A stretch of DNA of 64,000 nt from Devosia sp. Leaf420 (GCF_001425445.1 NZ_LMQU01000003.1:1-64000), one strand, 5' to 3'; positions 39,692 to 49,712 are shown, numbered from the stretch's first letter. Program-made: numbers and translations. Notes: generated from the letters alone by a model not told the origin.

Positions 39692-40543
39692 ATGAATAAG
39701 CCGGCTGCCAAAGAACCATCCATGGATGAAATCCTGTCTTCCATCCGGCAGATCATTGCCGACGATGATGACAGTGCGGCTCCGCGTCGTCCTTCGCTGC
39801 AGATCGCGCCTGATCCGATGGAAGCCATGTCCTTCTCGGGCGTGCCGAGCGATGACGATGGCGAACCTCTCGAGCTTTCTTCGGCACAGATCGTTGCGGA
39901 AAATGATGATGCCGGCGCTGACATGGGCTTCGAAGCCCTCCTGGCTGACGCTCAAGCACAGACTGCAGAAAGTGCTCCAGCACTCGTCGTGCCCGATGAT
40001 ATCAGTTTTTCGCCTGCCGACAGCGCGTCGAGCGTGACTGAACCTGAGTCAAATGTCGCCGAACTGCCGAGCTTTGATCCGATCTCGTTCGGCGCCGAAG
40101 AAGAGCGCGCGCCAGAGCCAGAATTCGCGCCCGAACCAGAATTTGTACCTGAACCAGAAGTTGAGGCCGCCTCCGTGCTTTCTGCTGTCAGCAATGAAGA
40201 AGACCACTCGATCATCGATACGCCGGCTGAGGCTCCTGCCTACACCCGTCCGTCGATCGCTTCCATTTCGCCAATGCCGGATCGCCAGTTGAGCGCCGAT
40301 ATCGCCGAAGGCCTTCTTGAAACCACGACCAAGGCCGCTGTTCGCAGTTCGATAGGCAAGCTTGGCGCGGCAGGCCTGGGCACGATCGCTTCGCCAGCAT
40401 TGGGCAATGGTGGATTGACAATTGAGGCAATGGTGCGCGAATTGCTGCGCCCCATGCTCAAGGAATGGCTGGATGAAAATCTGCCGGCGGTTGTCGAGCG
40501 CATGGTCGAAAAGGAAATCGCCCGCGTTGCACGCGGCGATTGA
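39692..40543 (+). CDS. popZ: Cell-pole organising protein PopZ (DUF2497)
   Basis: 283-residue scaffold protein that forms polar condensates, anchors the chromosome origin through ParB and recruits cell-cycle proteins in alphaproteobacteria. The conserved N-terminal helix is E-P-S-M-D-E-I-L-S-S-I-R-Q-I-I-A. The conserved C-terminal helices include L-T-I-E-A-M-V-R-E-L-L-R-P-M-L-K-E-W-L. The middle is an acidic, proline-rich disordered region with a P-E-P-E-F repeat (about residues 149-162). A TTAA-N7-GTAA element at 39614-39628 resembles a CtrA site. Confidence 0.9.
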   Translation: MNKPAAKEPSMDEILSSIRQIIADDDDSAAPRRPSLQIAPDPMEAMSFSGVPSDDDGEPLELSSAQIVAENDDAGADMGFEALLADAQAQTAESAPALVVPDDISFSPADSASSVTEPESNVAELPSFDPISFGAEEERAPEPEFAPEPEFVPEPEVEAASVLSAVSNEEDHSIIDTPAEAPAYTRPSIASISPMPDRQLSADIAEGLLETTTKAAVRSSIGKLGAAGLGTIASPALGNGGLTIEAMVRELLRPMLKEWLDENLPAVVERMVEKEIARVARGD

Positions 40544-40674
40544 TCGAACCGGACCTCACCTGCGCTTTTAATCAATCGCGCAGTTGACCCTGGGACGCGC
40601 TTTTGCTTGAAGTTTCCAACCCTTTTTGGGCCCGCCATGTTCAGCTTGGCGGGTCTATCTGTTGTGAGTGACCT

Positions 40675-43428
40675 ATGCTTGAAAAGACCTACGAGCCCGC
40701 CGCAGTCGAAAGCCGCATTTACGATGCCTGGCTGGACGCAAAGGCATTTGCGGCAGGAGCAGGGGCCAAGCCAGGCGCGGAAACATTCACGATCGTTATT
40801 CCGCCGCCCAACGTCACCGGCTCGCTCCATATCGGGCACGCGCTCAACAACACGATCCAGGATATTCTGGTTCGCTTTAATCGCATGCTGAAAAAGGACG
40901 TGCTCTGGCAGCCGGGCACGGACCATGCCGGCATCGCTACCCAGATGATTGTCGAGCGCCAGCTTGCCGAAAAGCAGATGAACCGTCGCGACATGGGGCG
41001 TGAGAAGTTCATCGAGCGCGTTTGGGAGTGGAAGGGCGAGAGCGGCGGCACGATCATGAACCAGCTCAAGCGCCTTGGCGCTTCGGCTGATTTTTCGCGT
41101 GAACGCTTCACCATGGGTGAAAATGGTGCGGCAGATGACCAGATGGTTCGCGCCGTCACCAAAGTATTCGTTGAGCTACATAAGCGCGGTCTGATCTACC
41201 GGGCCAAACGGCTGGTGAACTGGCATCCGGGCCTCGAGACTGCAATCTCGGATCTTGAAGTCGAAAATATCGAAATCAAGGGCCATATGTGGCACCTGCG
41301 CTATCCGCTGGCCGATGGGGTAACCTACCAGTTCCCGATCAAGGACGAAGAGGGCAACGTCACTGGCGAAGAAACGCGCGACTATATTATCGTTGCGACG
41401 ACCCGCCCGGAAACCATGCTCGGCGACGTCGCCGTGGCAGTGCATCCGGAAGACGAGCGCTATCAGGGATTGATCGGCAAGTTCATCGAACTGCCACTGG
41501 TTGGCCGCCGCATTCCCGTGGTTGCCGATGAATATGCCGATCCCACGCTCGGCACGGGCGCTGTGAAAATCACGCCGGCGCATGACTTCAACGACTTCGA
41601 AGTTGGTGTGCGCGCCGGAGTCGAGCCCATCAATGTCTTCACGACGCGTGGCGCCATTGTCGAAGATGACTTCGTGCCGGCAAAATATCGCGGCATGGAT
41701 CGCTTCGACGCGCGTAAGGCCATCGTGGCCGATCTCACGGCTTTGGCCGAAGAGAACCCGATCCGCGGGCTCGACCATATCGAAGACAAGAAGATCATGG
41801 TGCCGCATGACGAGAAGAGCAAACTCGTCGTCATCGAGCCATTCCTGACGGACCAGTGGTGGGTCAAGGCTGATGTGCTGGCCCAGCCGGCACTTGCCTC
41901 GGTGCGCGAAGGCCGCACCAAATTTGTGCCGCAGCAATACGAAAACACCTATTTTGCTTGGCTCGAAAACATCAAGCCCTGGTGCATTTCGCGCCAGCTT
42001 TGGTGGGGTCACCAGATCCCAGCCTGGTATGGCCCGGACAATGAAGCCTTCGTCGCTTCTAGCGAAGAGGAAGCCAAAGCGGCTGCCGAAAAGCACTATG
42101 GCAAACCGGTCGAACTGACCCGCGATCCAGACGTGCTCGACACCTGGTTCTCCTCCGCGCTCTGGCCATTCTCGACGCTCGGCTGGCCGGACGAGACGGC
42201 CGAGCTCAAGCGCTATTATCCGACTGATGTCCTCGTCACCGGCTTTGACATCATCTTCTTCTGGGTTGCCCGCATGATGATGATGGGCCTTGAATTCCTC
42301 GACGAAGAGCCGTTCCACACCGTTTACATGCATGCTCTGGTCCGCGACGAGAAAGGCCAGAAGATGAGCAAGACCAAGGGGAACGTCATCGATCCTCTCA
42401 AGCTCGTTGACGAATATGGTGCTGACGCCACGCGCTTCACTTTGGCTGCCATGGCCGCGCAGGGGCGTGATCTCAAGCTTGCTATCAGCCGGGTTGAGGG
42501 TTACCGCAATTTCGTGACCAAGCTCTGGAATGCGGCGCGCTTCCTTGAGATGAATGAGTGCCGCCGCGTCGAGGGCTATGATCCCAAGGCAAACACGCTC
42601 CCGCTCAATCGCTGGATCGTCGGCGCTACGGTTCGTGCTCTTGCGACAGTTCGTGCCGGCATCGAGGACTACAAGTTCAACGAAGCGGCCAACTCGGCTT
42701 ATGATTTCGTCTGGGGGACCTTCTGCGATTGGTATGTCGAGTTCGCCAAGCCCGTGTTCAACGGCGAGGACGAGGCGGCCAAGGCAGAAACGCGCGCGTC
42801 CGCTGCTTGGGCGCTTGATCAGATCCTGATAATGCTTCACCCGATGATGCCCTTCGTCACCGAAGAGCTCTGGGCGGAAACAGGCAAGTTCGGTACACCG
42901 CGCGAAAACCTGCTTATCCTGACCGAATGGCCAGCTTATGAGGGTCTCGAAGATGCTGCGGCCGATGAAGATCTCGCCTGGCTCATCGAGGTCATTTCAA
43001 ATGTCCGTTCGGTACGCGCAGAAATGAACGTGCCGGCGAGCGCCAAGCTGCAGCTTGTCGTCAGCGGCGCCAAGGAAGCAACGCTGGGCCGGCTCGTGGC
43101 TAGCACGTCGCTGATCACGCGACTGGCCCGTCTCGAAGAGATTTCGCCACAGAACGATGTTCCGGGCGAGTCAGCGCAGTTCGTGGTCGGCGAGGCGACC
43201 TTCGCGCTGCCGCTTGCTGGCGTTATCGACATCGGGGCTGAAAAAACGCGCCTTGAGAAGGAAGTCACCAAACTCGACGGCGAAATCACCGGCGTCGACA
43301 AAAAGCTCGGGAACGAGCAGTTCGTCGCCAAGGCGCCCGAAGAGGTGATCGAAGAGCAGAAGGCCCGTCGCGAGGCAGCGGTCGACCGCCGTACTCGCAT
43401 CCTCGAAGCGCTGAAGCGTCTGAGCTGA
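40675..43428 (+). CDS. valS: Valyl-tRNA synthetase
   Basis: 917-residue class Ia synthetase that charges and proofreads tRNA-Val. The HIGH motif is in P-P-N-V-T-G-S-L-H-I-G-H-A-L-N-N, KMSKS in Q-K-M-S-K-T-K-G-N-V, and the editing domain contains T-T-R-P-E-T-M-L-G-D. The C-terminal tRNA-binding coiled coil (E-K-T-R-L-E-K-E-V...) is complete. The 131-base gap upstream contains a GC hairpin (40632-40654) but no uridine run. Confidence 0.97.
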   Translation: MLEKTYEPAAVESRIYDAWLDAKAFAAGAGAKPGAETFTIVIPPPNVTGSLHIGHALNNTIQDILVRFNRMLKKDVLWQPGTDHAGIATQMIVERQLAEKQMNRRDMGREKFIERVWEWKGESGGTIMNQLKRLGASADFSRERFTMGENGAADDQMVRAVTKVFVELHKRGLIYRAKRLVNWHPGLETAISDLEVENIEIKGHMWHLRYPLADGVTYQFPIKDEEGNVTGEETRDYIIVATTRPETMLGDVAVAVHPEDERYQGLIGKFIELPLVGRRIPVVADEYADPTLGTGAVKITPAHDFNDFEVGVRAGVEPINVFTTRGAIVEDDFVPAKYRGMDRFDARKAIVADLTALAEENPIRGLDHIEDKKIMVPHDEKSKLVVIEPFLTDQWWVKADVLAQPALASVREGRTKFVPQQYENTYFAWLENIKPWCISRQLWWGHQIPAWYGPDNEAFVASSEEEAKAAAEKHYGKPVELTRDPDVLDTWFSSALWPFSTLGWPDETAELKRYYPTDVLVTGFDIIFFWVARMMMMGLEFLDEEPFHTVYMHALVRDEKGQKMSKTKGNVIDPLKLVDEYGADATRFTLAAMAAQGRDLKLAISRVEGYRNFVTKLWNAARFLEMNECRRVEGYDPKANTLPLNRWIVGATVRALATVRAGIEDYKFNEAANSAYDFVWGTFCDWYVEFAKPVFNGEDEAAKAETRASAAWALDQILIMLHPMMPFVTEELWAETGKFGTPRENLLILTEWPAYEGLEDAAADEDLAWLIEVISNVRSVRAEMNVPASAKLQLVVSGAKEATLGRLVASTSLITRLARLEEISPQNDVPGESAQFVVGEATFALPLAGVIDIGAEKTRLEKEVTKLDGEITGVDKKLGNEQFVAKAPEEVIEEQKARREAAVDRRTRILEALKRLS

Positions 43429-43435
43429 GGCCATC

Positions 43436-44443
43436 ATGACAGATGAAGCGCCGTCCCCGGCTCCCATGGCCACAACAGCCGGATTGTTGGGCGCAGGGAT
43501 GGTGCTGATTTTCGATGGCAAGGGCGGCGTCAGGCGTCACACGTCGGAAGAAGAGCTGCCGAAAGCGCCACTGCGCGGCTTCGTGCTGATCGCGGGTAAT
43601 TCACGGGCGCCCGAATTCCGTGTGTGGATGAAGGGCGAACTCGGCGACTTTCATGCCGATCTGCTGTCGGCGCCAAGCACACGGGCTCGCTGCACGGTTG
43701 TGGGCGATAAGGCACTCGTGGTGATCCGCGTCGCACGGCCAGGCGCCGAGCCAGATGATATGGGGCGACAATTGATGTCGCTGCTGATCGAAAAGGGCCG
43801 CGTAACGATCGCGTCCGAATTGAATGTCGCAGATTTCTTGGGGCTGCCCAAATGGGAGAGCTCTCACCATGCGCCGGTATCGCCGGCTGACCTCGTCGCG
43901 CGGCTTGGGCTCAGGGCCGCCGACCGGTTGGAGCCACTGGTCGAGATGCTCGGCGACCGGCTCGACAATATTGAGGAATCGCTGATCATCGAGAATACGT
44001 CGACGGCGCAATCGCGGCTAAGCCACCTGCGCCGTACCATGATCAGCTTCCGCCGCATGGTCTGGCCGCTCCGCGATACCTTGAACACTCTTGAAATCGA
44101 AGACCTGAGCTTCTTCTCAGCAAGAGACCGTCTTCGCCTCCGCGAAGCGTCGGCGCGGTCAGCCCGTCTGGGCGATGAGTTGCAGGCCATGTCCGAGCGC
44201 GCCGTGCTGGTCCATGAGCAGATCATCGACGCGCGGGCGGAGCAGATGAACCGTACCATGCTAATTCTTGCGGCTGTGACCGTCGTCTTCATGCCGCTGA
44301 CCCTAGTGACCGGTGTGCTGGGTATGAATGTCAGCGGCATTCCGATGGCCAATGATCCCGAAGCGTTTTGGTATGTGTGCGGCGGACTGATCTGCTTCTC
44401 GATCGCGATCGTCGTCTGGATGCGCAAACGCCGCTGGCTCTGA
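43436..44443 (+). CDS. CorA-family divalent cation transporter (ZntB-like)
   Basis: 335 residues. A cytoplasmic alpha/beta domain is followed by a long helical stalk. Two C-terminal transmembrane helices follow, with the pore signature G-V-L-G-M-N-V-S-G-I-P, the family's G-M-N motif. The polar tail M-R-K-R-R-W-L is also typical. Sequence around the signature fits the ZntB group, which moves zinc or other divalent cations, rather than CorA proper. It lies seven bases after valS and may be cotranscribed. Confidence 0.85.
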   Translation: MTDEAPSPAPMATTAGLLGAGMVLIFDGKGGVRRHTSEEELPKAPLRGFVLIAGNSRAPEFRVWMKGELGDFHADLLSAPSTRARCTVVGDKALVVIRVARPGAEPDDMGRQLMSLLIEKGRVTIASELNVADFLGLPKWESSHHAPVSPADLVARLGLRAADRLEPLVEMLGDRLDNIEESLIIENTSTAQSRLSHLRRTMISFRRMVWPLRDTLNTLEIEDLSFFSARDRLRLREASARSARLGDELQAMSERAVLVHEQIIDARAEQMNRTMLILAAVTVVFMPLTLVTGVLGMNVSGIPMANDPEAFWYVCGGLICFSIAIVVWMRKRRWL

Positions 44444-44900
44444 TCTCTGTGTGACGGAATCGCAACAACGGTTTTGATTCACGCCCTAGGGCCACGCCAT
44501 CAATAAATTGGCGACATTTCCTGCCACATTGTCAGCTTAAACGGGGTGCTCAAGCATTCGGGGGCGGGCGTGGGCAGATTTTGGTGGAGGTGCTTTTTCG
44601 CGCCTTCAAGTCTGCCTGATCGTTCCCCGAAGCGCTGCTAGTGGCGTGATGCGCCTAGATGGTGAAGACGTGCGTGCATTGACCAATGACAAGCGTGCTG
44701 GAGAACAAGAAGCCGAACTATTCGGCGGCATGTTCGACTCCGTGAAAACGTTCGCTCAAATGCTGCCGCAATGCGGATTTACCAATCCTTCATACATTGC
44801 TTTTCACCGTCGGGCTTGCGGTTCAAGCTCTTTGCCAAGCGCGGCATTGCCGCTGCCTGAAATAGCAGACGCGCGCCTACTGGCGCGCAAAAGGAGTAAA
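44444..44900 (+). promoter_or_regulatory. Long leader/intergenic region upstream of the exoR-like gene
   Basis: 457 bases with no credible gene. An open frame from 44646 runs in phase into exoR, but its first 85 codons have no family resemblance and would bury a good signal peptide. The most notable element is a perfect hairpin at 44871-44888 (GCGCGCC, loop TACT, GGCGCGC). It is followed at once by AAAAGGAG, the ribosome-binding site of the exoR-like gene, so it could affect translation. Confidence 0.4.
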
Positions 44901-45710
44901 ATGCGGAAATCGCCGGCGTTCCATCTGGCATCCGCGGTCACCGGTATTGCGCTCTCCGTTCTGGCGCTGGCCATTCCCGCTCAGGCTCAAACTGCTGCCG
45001 ACGCGGCGCTCGACCTCGCCAATATGCTGGACGGGGCAGGGGGCGGTGTGTCTGGCGATGCCTATCTCTCGGCACTTGAAGATGCCGCCGAAGCCGGTCA
45101 GCCCATGGCCATGTGGCAGCTTGGGACCATGTATGAAAATGGCGAAGGCGTCGCCAAGGATCCGGTCAAGGCTTTTGGCTATTTCGCCCAGATCGCCAAT
45201 CAGCATGCGGATGCCGCTCCACGTGGCGTCGAGTCCGATATTGTGGCGCAGTCCTTCGTGAAAATGGGCGACTATTATCGTCAGGGTCTGCCCGATGCCG
45301 GCATTCCCGCCGACATCGAACGTTCACATGCGCTGCTTTTGCATGCTGCGACTTATTTCGGTGACGCCGATGCGCAATACCGCGTCGGCCTGCTTTACCT
45401 TCAGGACGAGGGCTTTGGCGTCAATCCCCTCCAGAGTGCCCGTTGGTTTTCCCTAGCCGCCCGCAAGGGTCACTGCCTTGCACAGGCGCGACTGGGGGAC
45501 ATGCTGTTCAACGGCATGGACGGGATTGAAGCCCAACCCATCGAAGGGCTGATGTGGCTCAATATCTCGCACGAGCGTTGCATGGGCACTGTCGATCAGG
45601 CCCAGGTCGATGAATTGTTGAACCGGGCAGCCTCGACCGCACGGCCGGAGGACCGCGACAGTGCCGCAGCATTGGCGCAGTCGATTGCGCCCCAGTTCGC
45701 TAATTTCTGA
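44901..45710 (+). CDS. exoR: ExoR-like periplasmic Sel1-repeat protein
   Basis: 269 residues: a signal peptide (M-R-K-S-P-A-F-H-L..., cleaved near P-A-Q-A-Q) and four to five Sel1/TPR-like repeats such as M-W-Q-L-G-T-M-Y-E-N-G-E-G-V-A-K-D. Size, export signal and the internal block Y-F-G-D-A-D-A-Q-Y-R-V-G-L-L-Y-L resemble Sinorhizobium ExoR. ExoR binds the sensor kinase ExoS and holds the ExoS-ChvI system off, controlling exopolysaccharide and motility. ExoS/ChvI genes are not in this window. The ATG at 44901 follows AAGGAG. Confidence 0.78.
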   Translation: MRKSPAFHLASAVTGIALSVLALAIPAQAQTAADAALDLANMLDGAGGGVSGDAYLSALEDAAEAGQPMAMWQLGTMYENGEGVAKDPVKAFGYFAQIANQHADAAPRGVESDIVAQSFVKMGDYYRQGLPDAGIPADIERSHALLLHAATYFGDADAQYRVGLLYLQDEGFGVNPLQSARWFSLAARKGHCLAQARLGDMLFNGMDGIEAQPIEGLMWLNISHERCMGTVDQAQVDELLNRAASTARPEDRDSAAALAQSIAPQFANF

Positions 45711-45728
45711 AGTCTGCTGCTGAGCGGA

Positions 45729-45773
45729 GCGGCGGCGCTAGACTCTCTTAGAGAGTGTAGCAGTCGCCGCCGC
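45729..45773. terminator. Long hairpin between convergent exoR-like and SPOR genes
   Basis: An interrupted inverted repeat: outer arms GCGGCGGC/GCCGCCGC (45729-45736 and 45766-45773), then GCTA/TAGC and ACTCTC/GAGAGT closing a TTA loop. It overlaps the last codons and stop of the SPOR gene and follows the exoR stop by 18 bases. No uridine run follows on either strand, so it may work as a bidirectional or 3'-stabilising element rather than a classic terminator. Confidence 0.5.
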
Positions 45774-47892
45774 TGGCTTTGACGTTCGAGCAGATCGCGT
45801 TGGCGCTCTGAAGCGAGTCTGCTGGTACGCGCACGCGATAGAAAATGCCGCGCTCGCCGAGATCAACCCGCTGAACTTCGAGGCTGGCTCCGTTGAACAT
45901 CGCGCCAAAGCGGGACGCAATGTTTTGGGCGCTCTGTCGCGCAGCTTCCTCGCTGCGCTGCGATGACAACTGAACATAGGCTGGCGCCGCAGCGCCCGTT
46001 GCCGTGGTGATCGCTGGCGTTGACGCTGTGGCCGTTGCCGGGGCCGGCGTTTGCGCAGGCGCAACGGTCGGAAGTGTTGCCGTCTGCGTCTGCTGAACGG
46101 GTGTTGCCGCAAGAGGAGCCGCCGCGGACGCTGCGTTCTGCGTGGGCAAGTTGTTCGGTCGCGCCAGGGGCACGGGCGCAGTCTTGCCTGCTATCGGATT
46201 GCCAGCGAGATCAACGGCCTGAACAGTCGAACCAGGTTGCACAGGCGTCACTGCCGGTGTTTCTGGTGGGTCAGGCGTCTGAGCCGCAGCCGGTGTGCTT
46301 GCTGCAGCATCGGCGTTTGCGATCATGTCAGGCGTCGAGAAATCTGCCCCGGGAACATCAGGAACCGTCGGCCGATCGACTGGCAACATGGCTGAACCGG
46401 CGAGGCTGTCGCCACCGCTGACGATCGTGCCGTCGGGTCGCACTGTAACGGTGCGCACCTTTCGGTTCACGAGACCTTCGGCGTTGACATCATCAGCTGC
46501 AACTTGCGTTACGGCATCGACATCAGACTGATCGCGGGAAACGATCTGCTCGCTGGCGGCAGTATTGGCACCTGATATTTCGTTGAAGACCACCGATTGA
46601 TTGGCATCTGCAGTATCTGTCGCCGGTGCCGGCACTTCCTTGATGGGCGTCGTATCTGCAGCCACGATTGGCGCAGGACCATCCGGCGTGCTCGTGCCCA
46701 AGCCGAGCACGGTGTAGAGACCAACCGCCGCAACTGCGAGCAGAAGCGTTGCCACCAACGGACCGGCCAGCGACCGAGTCATGCCCAGAATACGGCGGCG
46801 GGGCGCCTTGGCGACCTGCTCTGCATCGTCTTCGTCAGGAAGGCGCGCTGAAATAACAGGTTCAACCCATTCGACACGCGCGCCGCTGGTCGCAGCGGCC
46901 GCAAGAATAGCTTCTTCGATGGAGGAAACTTTAGTGGGCTGCACCGGAACGGCAGCAGCAGCGGGTTCTGCCTTTGGAATTGTCGGCGTTGCAAGGCTAC
47001 GCAGGGCAGGGCTCGGCGCAGCGGGCCGCTGGTGGGCACGCGCTGCAGGGCCAATCAGCCGTTCGATTTCCTCGAGCGGATCGGGCAGCGGTTGAGCCTT
47101 GTGATGGGGCGGCGGCACGAACATTTCGTGGCTGAGATCGAACTGAGCCAGCTTCACATCCGGCACTACCGGCTCGGCAGCCTCGACATGCGCTTCGGTT
47201 TTACCGGCAGGCGTGGAGCCAAGGCCGAAAACGGGAGGAATGCCGAAGGAATCAACTTCACTCGGAAAATTCTCGCGCGGAACTTCGTCTGTCACGTCGA
47301 GCTCGACCAGTGGCTCTTCAAACGTCGGTTCCGCGATGGCTTCAGGCTCTTCCGGAACGGAGAGCTCGGCAGCGATAAGATCGGCGAGGCTATCCTGATC
47401 GAGCGCCGGCATCGGCTCGGCGATAGCGGGCGCACTATCGGTCTCAGCCTCTGGCGTATGGGCCTCGGCTGGTTCCGGACGTGTCACGACAGGTTCAACA
47501 AAGGCGGATGCCTGCGGAATCACAGGAACGAGCGGTTCATTGCGAACGGGCTCGGCCTGGCGGGGCTCAAAAGAGAAAGCTGGAGGCTCTTTGCGCTCAA
47601 GCGTTCCCGCAGGAGCGACCGGGCGCTGGGAGCGATCGTCCTGCATTGCCCGTGGCTCGGGCGTCGGCGCATTCGGGCCGGGAATGCGGATGCCGCGATT
47701 ATCGGCCTGCGTCTCAACCGAAAGCGCTGGCTTGACCGGAGCTTCGGCACCAGGGATGCGAATGGGCTTGGCCGGAGGCGCAACTGGCTTGTCCGACTGT
47801 GCATCCTCGGCCATCAACCGAGCCAGCTCAGCGATCAGGTCGTCCGCGCTATCTGTCTGTCCTGCCATGAGTTTCGGCTTCGCTGTCGTCAT
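45748..47892 (-). CDS. SPOR domain-containing membrane protein
   Basis: 714 residues. A long, proline- and acid-rich cytoplasmic region occupies residues 1-365. One transmembrane helix follows (about 375-397, in L-V-A-T-L-L-L-A-V-A-A-V-G-L). A disordered periplasmic linker then leads to a C-terminal SPOR domain (about 635-714). SPOR domains bind denuded glycan strands at the division septum. In Rhizobiales this gene normally sits behind argS and before nagZ; nagZ is absent here. The start could be eight codons later (M-A-G-Q-T-D). Confidence 0.88.
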   Translation of the reverse strand: MTTAKPKLMAGQTDSADDLIAELARLMAEDAQSDKPVAPPAKPIRIPGAEAPVKPALSVETQADNRGIRIPGPNAPTPEPRAMQDDRSQRPVAPAGTLERKEPPAFSFEPRQAEPVRNEPLVPVIPQASAFVEPVVTRPEPAEAHTPEAETDSAPAIAEPMPALDQDSLADLIAAELSVPEEPEAIAEPTFEEPLVELDVTDEVPRENFPSEVDSFGIPPVFGLGSTPAGKTEAHVEAAEPVVPDVKLAQFDLSHEMFVPPPHHKAQPLPDPLEEIERLIGPAARAHQRPAAPSPALRSLATPTIPKAEPAAAAVPVQPTKVSSIEEAILAAAATSGARVEWVEPVISARLPDEDDAEQVAKAPRRRILGMTRSLAGPLVATLLLAVAAVGLYTVLGLGTSTPDGPAPIVAADTTPIKEVPAPATDTADANQSVVFNEISGANTAASEQIVSRDQSDVDAVTQVAADDVNAEGLVNRKVRTVTVRPDGTIVSGGDSLAGSAMLPVDRPTVPDVPGADFSTPDMIANADAAASTPAAAQTPDPPETPAVTPVQPGSTVQAVDLAGNPIAGKTAPVPLARPNNLPTQNAASAAAPLAATPVQQTQTATLPTVAPAQTPAPATATASTPAITTATGAAAPAYVQLSSQRSEEAARQSAQNIASRFGAMFNGASLEVQRVDLGERGIFYRVRVPADSLQSANAICSNVKASGGDCYTL

Positions 47893-47966
47893 TTGCCAGC
47901 GTCCCTAATAGCTGCAAATCCTTCTGTTGAGGATTTGCGGCGAGTTTCCACACCAATGCGCCCGAA

Positions 47967-49712
47967 TTATGAAAGTTCTTCGGGGGCTGAGACGCCTAGA
48001 ATTCCTAGGCCATTGCGCACAACCTGGCGTACGGCATCCACAAGTGCGAGTCGAGCCAATGTCAGCTTTGGATCGGCTGAGTTAACAAACCGCAAAGATG
48101 GGTCATCATTGCCCTTGGCCCAGAAGCCGTGGAAGGCCGCGGCGAGGTCATGGACATAGAACGCAATGCGGTGCGGTTCATGGGCAACAGCAGCAGCGGC
48201 AACAGTCCTCGGCCATGCAGCGAGAAGACGGATCAATTCGAGGTCAGCCGCCGAGGTCAGGACGTCGACGTCGGCAGAAGCGAGCGCTTCGGCATCGGTC
48301 TTAAGATCCGGCATCTCGCTCTGAATCTTCCGGAAAATCGAGCACGCGCGTGCATGCGCATACTGCACGTAGAAGACGGGATTGTCGCGCGTCTGTTCTT
48401 TGACGAGAGCAAAGTCGAAATCCATCGATGCGTCGTTGCGACGGAAAAGCAGCATGAAGCGCGTCGCATCGGCCCCGACTTCATCGACGACGTCTGCAAG
48501 GGTGACGAGGTCGCCCGAGCGCTTCGACATCTTGAACGGCTCGCCGTTCTTGAGGAGGCGGACGAGTTGGCAAATGCGCACGTCGATATCGGCTTCGCCA
48601 TGGGATACGGCCTTCACCGCAGCCGAAAGACGCTTGACATAGCCCGAATGGTCGGCACCGAGCACATTCACCATGTGCTTGAAGCCACGGAGATATTTAT
48701 TGCGATGATAAGCGATATCGGCGGCAAAGTAGGTGAAGCTGCCGTCTGATTTAATCAGGGCGCGATCGGTGTCGTCGCCATAATCCTTGGCCCGGAACAG
48801 AGTTTGCTCGCGATCTTCCCACTCTTCCGGCGCCTTGCCCTTCGGCGGGTCGAGCCGACCTTGATAGACCATTCCCTGTTCGCGCAGCCATTCGAGCGTG
48901 GTGTCGATATCGCCGCCTTGGCCGTGAAGCGTGCGTTCAGAGAAGAAAACGTCGTGATGGATGTTGAGCTGAGCCAGATCGGCCTTGATCAAATCCATCA
49001 TCGCGGCCAGCGCTGCCTCGCGCGCGATCAGGACGGCTTCCTGCTCCGGCTTTTCGAGCAGCGAATTGCCGTATTCTGTAGCCAGAGCCTTGCCGACCGG
49101 AATGAGATAATCGCCCGGATAGAATCCGGATGGAATCTCGATGGTTTCACCCAGAGCTTCGCGATAGCGCAGCAGTGCGGATTGACCGAGAATGATTGTC
49201 TGGCCGCCCGTGTCGTTGATGTAATATTCGCGCGTTACGTCATAGCCAGAATAAGCCATGAGCGAGGCCAGCGCGTCACCAAAGACGGCGCCACGCGTGT
49301 GGCCCACATGCATGGGGCCCGTCGGGTTGGCCGAGACATACTCGACATTGACACGTTCGCCCTTGCCGAGATCGGTGCGACCATAGTTTTCGCGTTCAGC
49401 GCCGATCGACTTTAGCACCTTGTGCAGGATCGGCGTTGCGAGACGGAAATTGATGAAGCCAGGACCAGCGACCTCTACCGAGGTTACGTCCGCATCAGAC
49501 TTGAAACGCTCGACAAGCGCAGCAGCCACTTCGCGTGGATTCTTCCCAAGCGGCTTGGCAACAACCATGGCGGCATTGGTCGAAAGATCGCCATGGGCTG
49601 GGTCTCGCGGGGGCTCCACCACAACGCGCGACAGCAGATCGGTCCCGAGCTCGGGATGATCGGCAAGCAGGGCCTCAGTGACCCGGGTGGTGAAGAGTGC
49701 AAAGATATCCAT
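47967..49712 (-). CDS. argS: Arginyl-tRNA synthetase
   Basis: 581-residue class I synthetase for tRNA-Arg. The ATP-binding HIGH-type motif is in S-A-N-P-T-G-P-M-H-V-G-H-T-R-G, and K-M-S-K-R occurs in P-F-K-M-S-K-R-S-G-D-L-V-T-L. The C-terminal anticodon-binding helical domain is complete. It lies 30 bases after dgt and 74 bases before the SPOR gene on the same strand, a conserved group. Confidence 0.96.
   Translation of the reverse strand: MDIFALFTTRVTEALLADHPELGTDLLSRVVVEPPRDPAHGDLSTNAAMVVAKPLGKNPREVAAALVERFKSDADVTSVEVAGPGFINFRLATPILHKVLKSIGAERENYGRTDLGKGERVNVEYVSANPTGPMHVGHTRGAVFGDALASLMAYSGYDVTREYYINDTGGQTIILGQSALLRYREALGETIEIPSGFYPGDYLIPVGKALATEYGNSLLEKPEQEAVLIAREAALAAMMDLIKADLAQLNIHHDVFFSERTLHGQGGDIDTTLEWLREQGMVYQGRLDPPKGKAPEEWEDREQTLFRAKDYGDDTDRALIKSDGSFTYFAADIAYHRNKYLRGFKHMVNVLGADHSGYVKRLSAAVKAVSHGEADIDVRICQLVRLLKNGEPFKMSKRSGDLVTLADVVDEVGADATRFMLLFRRNDASMDFDFALVKEQTRDNPVFYVQYAHARACSIFRKIQSEMPDLKTDAEALASADVDVLTSAADLELIRLLAAWPRTVAAAAVAHEPHRIAFYVHDLAAAFHGFWAKGNDDPSLRFVNSADPKLTLARLALVDAVRQVVRNGLGILGVSAPEELS

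Noticed and set aside
40632..40654. GC hairpin before valS as a terminator
   Set aside because: The 7-bp stem is not followed by a uridine run and lies only 20 bases before the valS start.
44646..44900. In-frame N-terminal extension of the exoR-like gene
   Set aside because: It would hide a clear signal peptide; the ATG at 44901 has AAGGAG at proper spacing.
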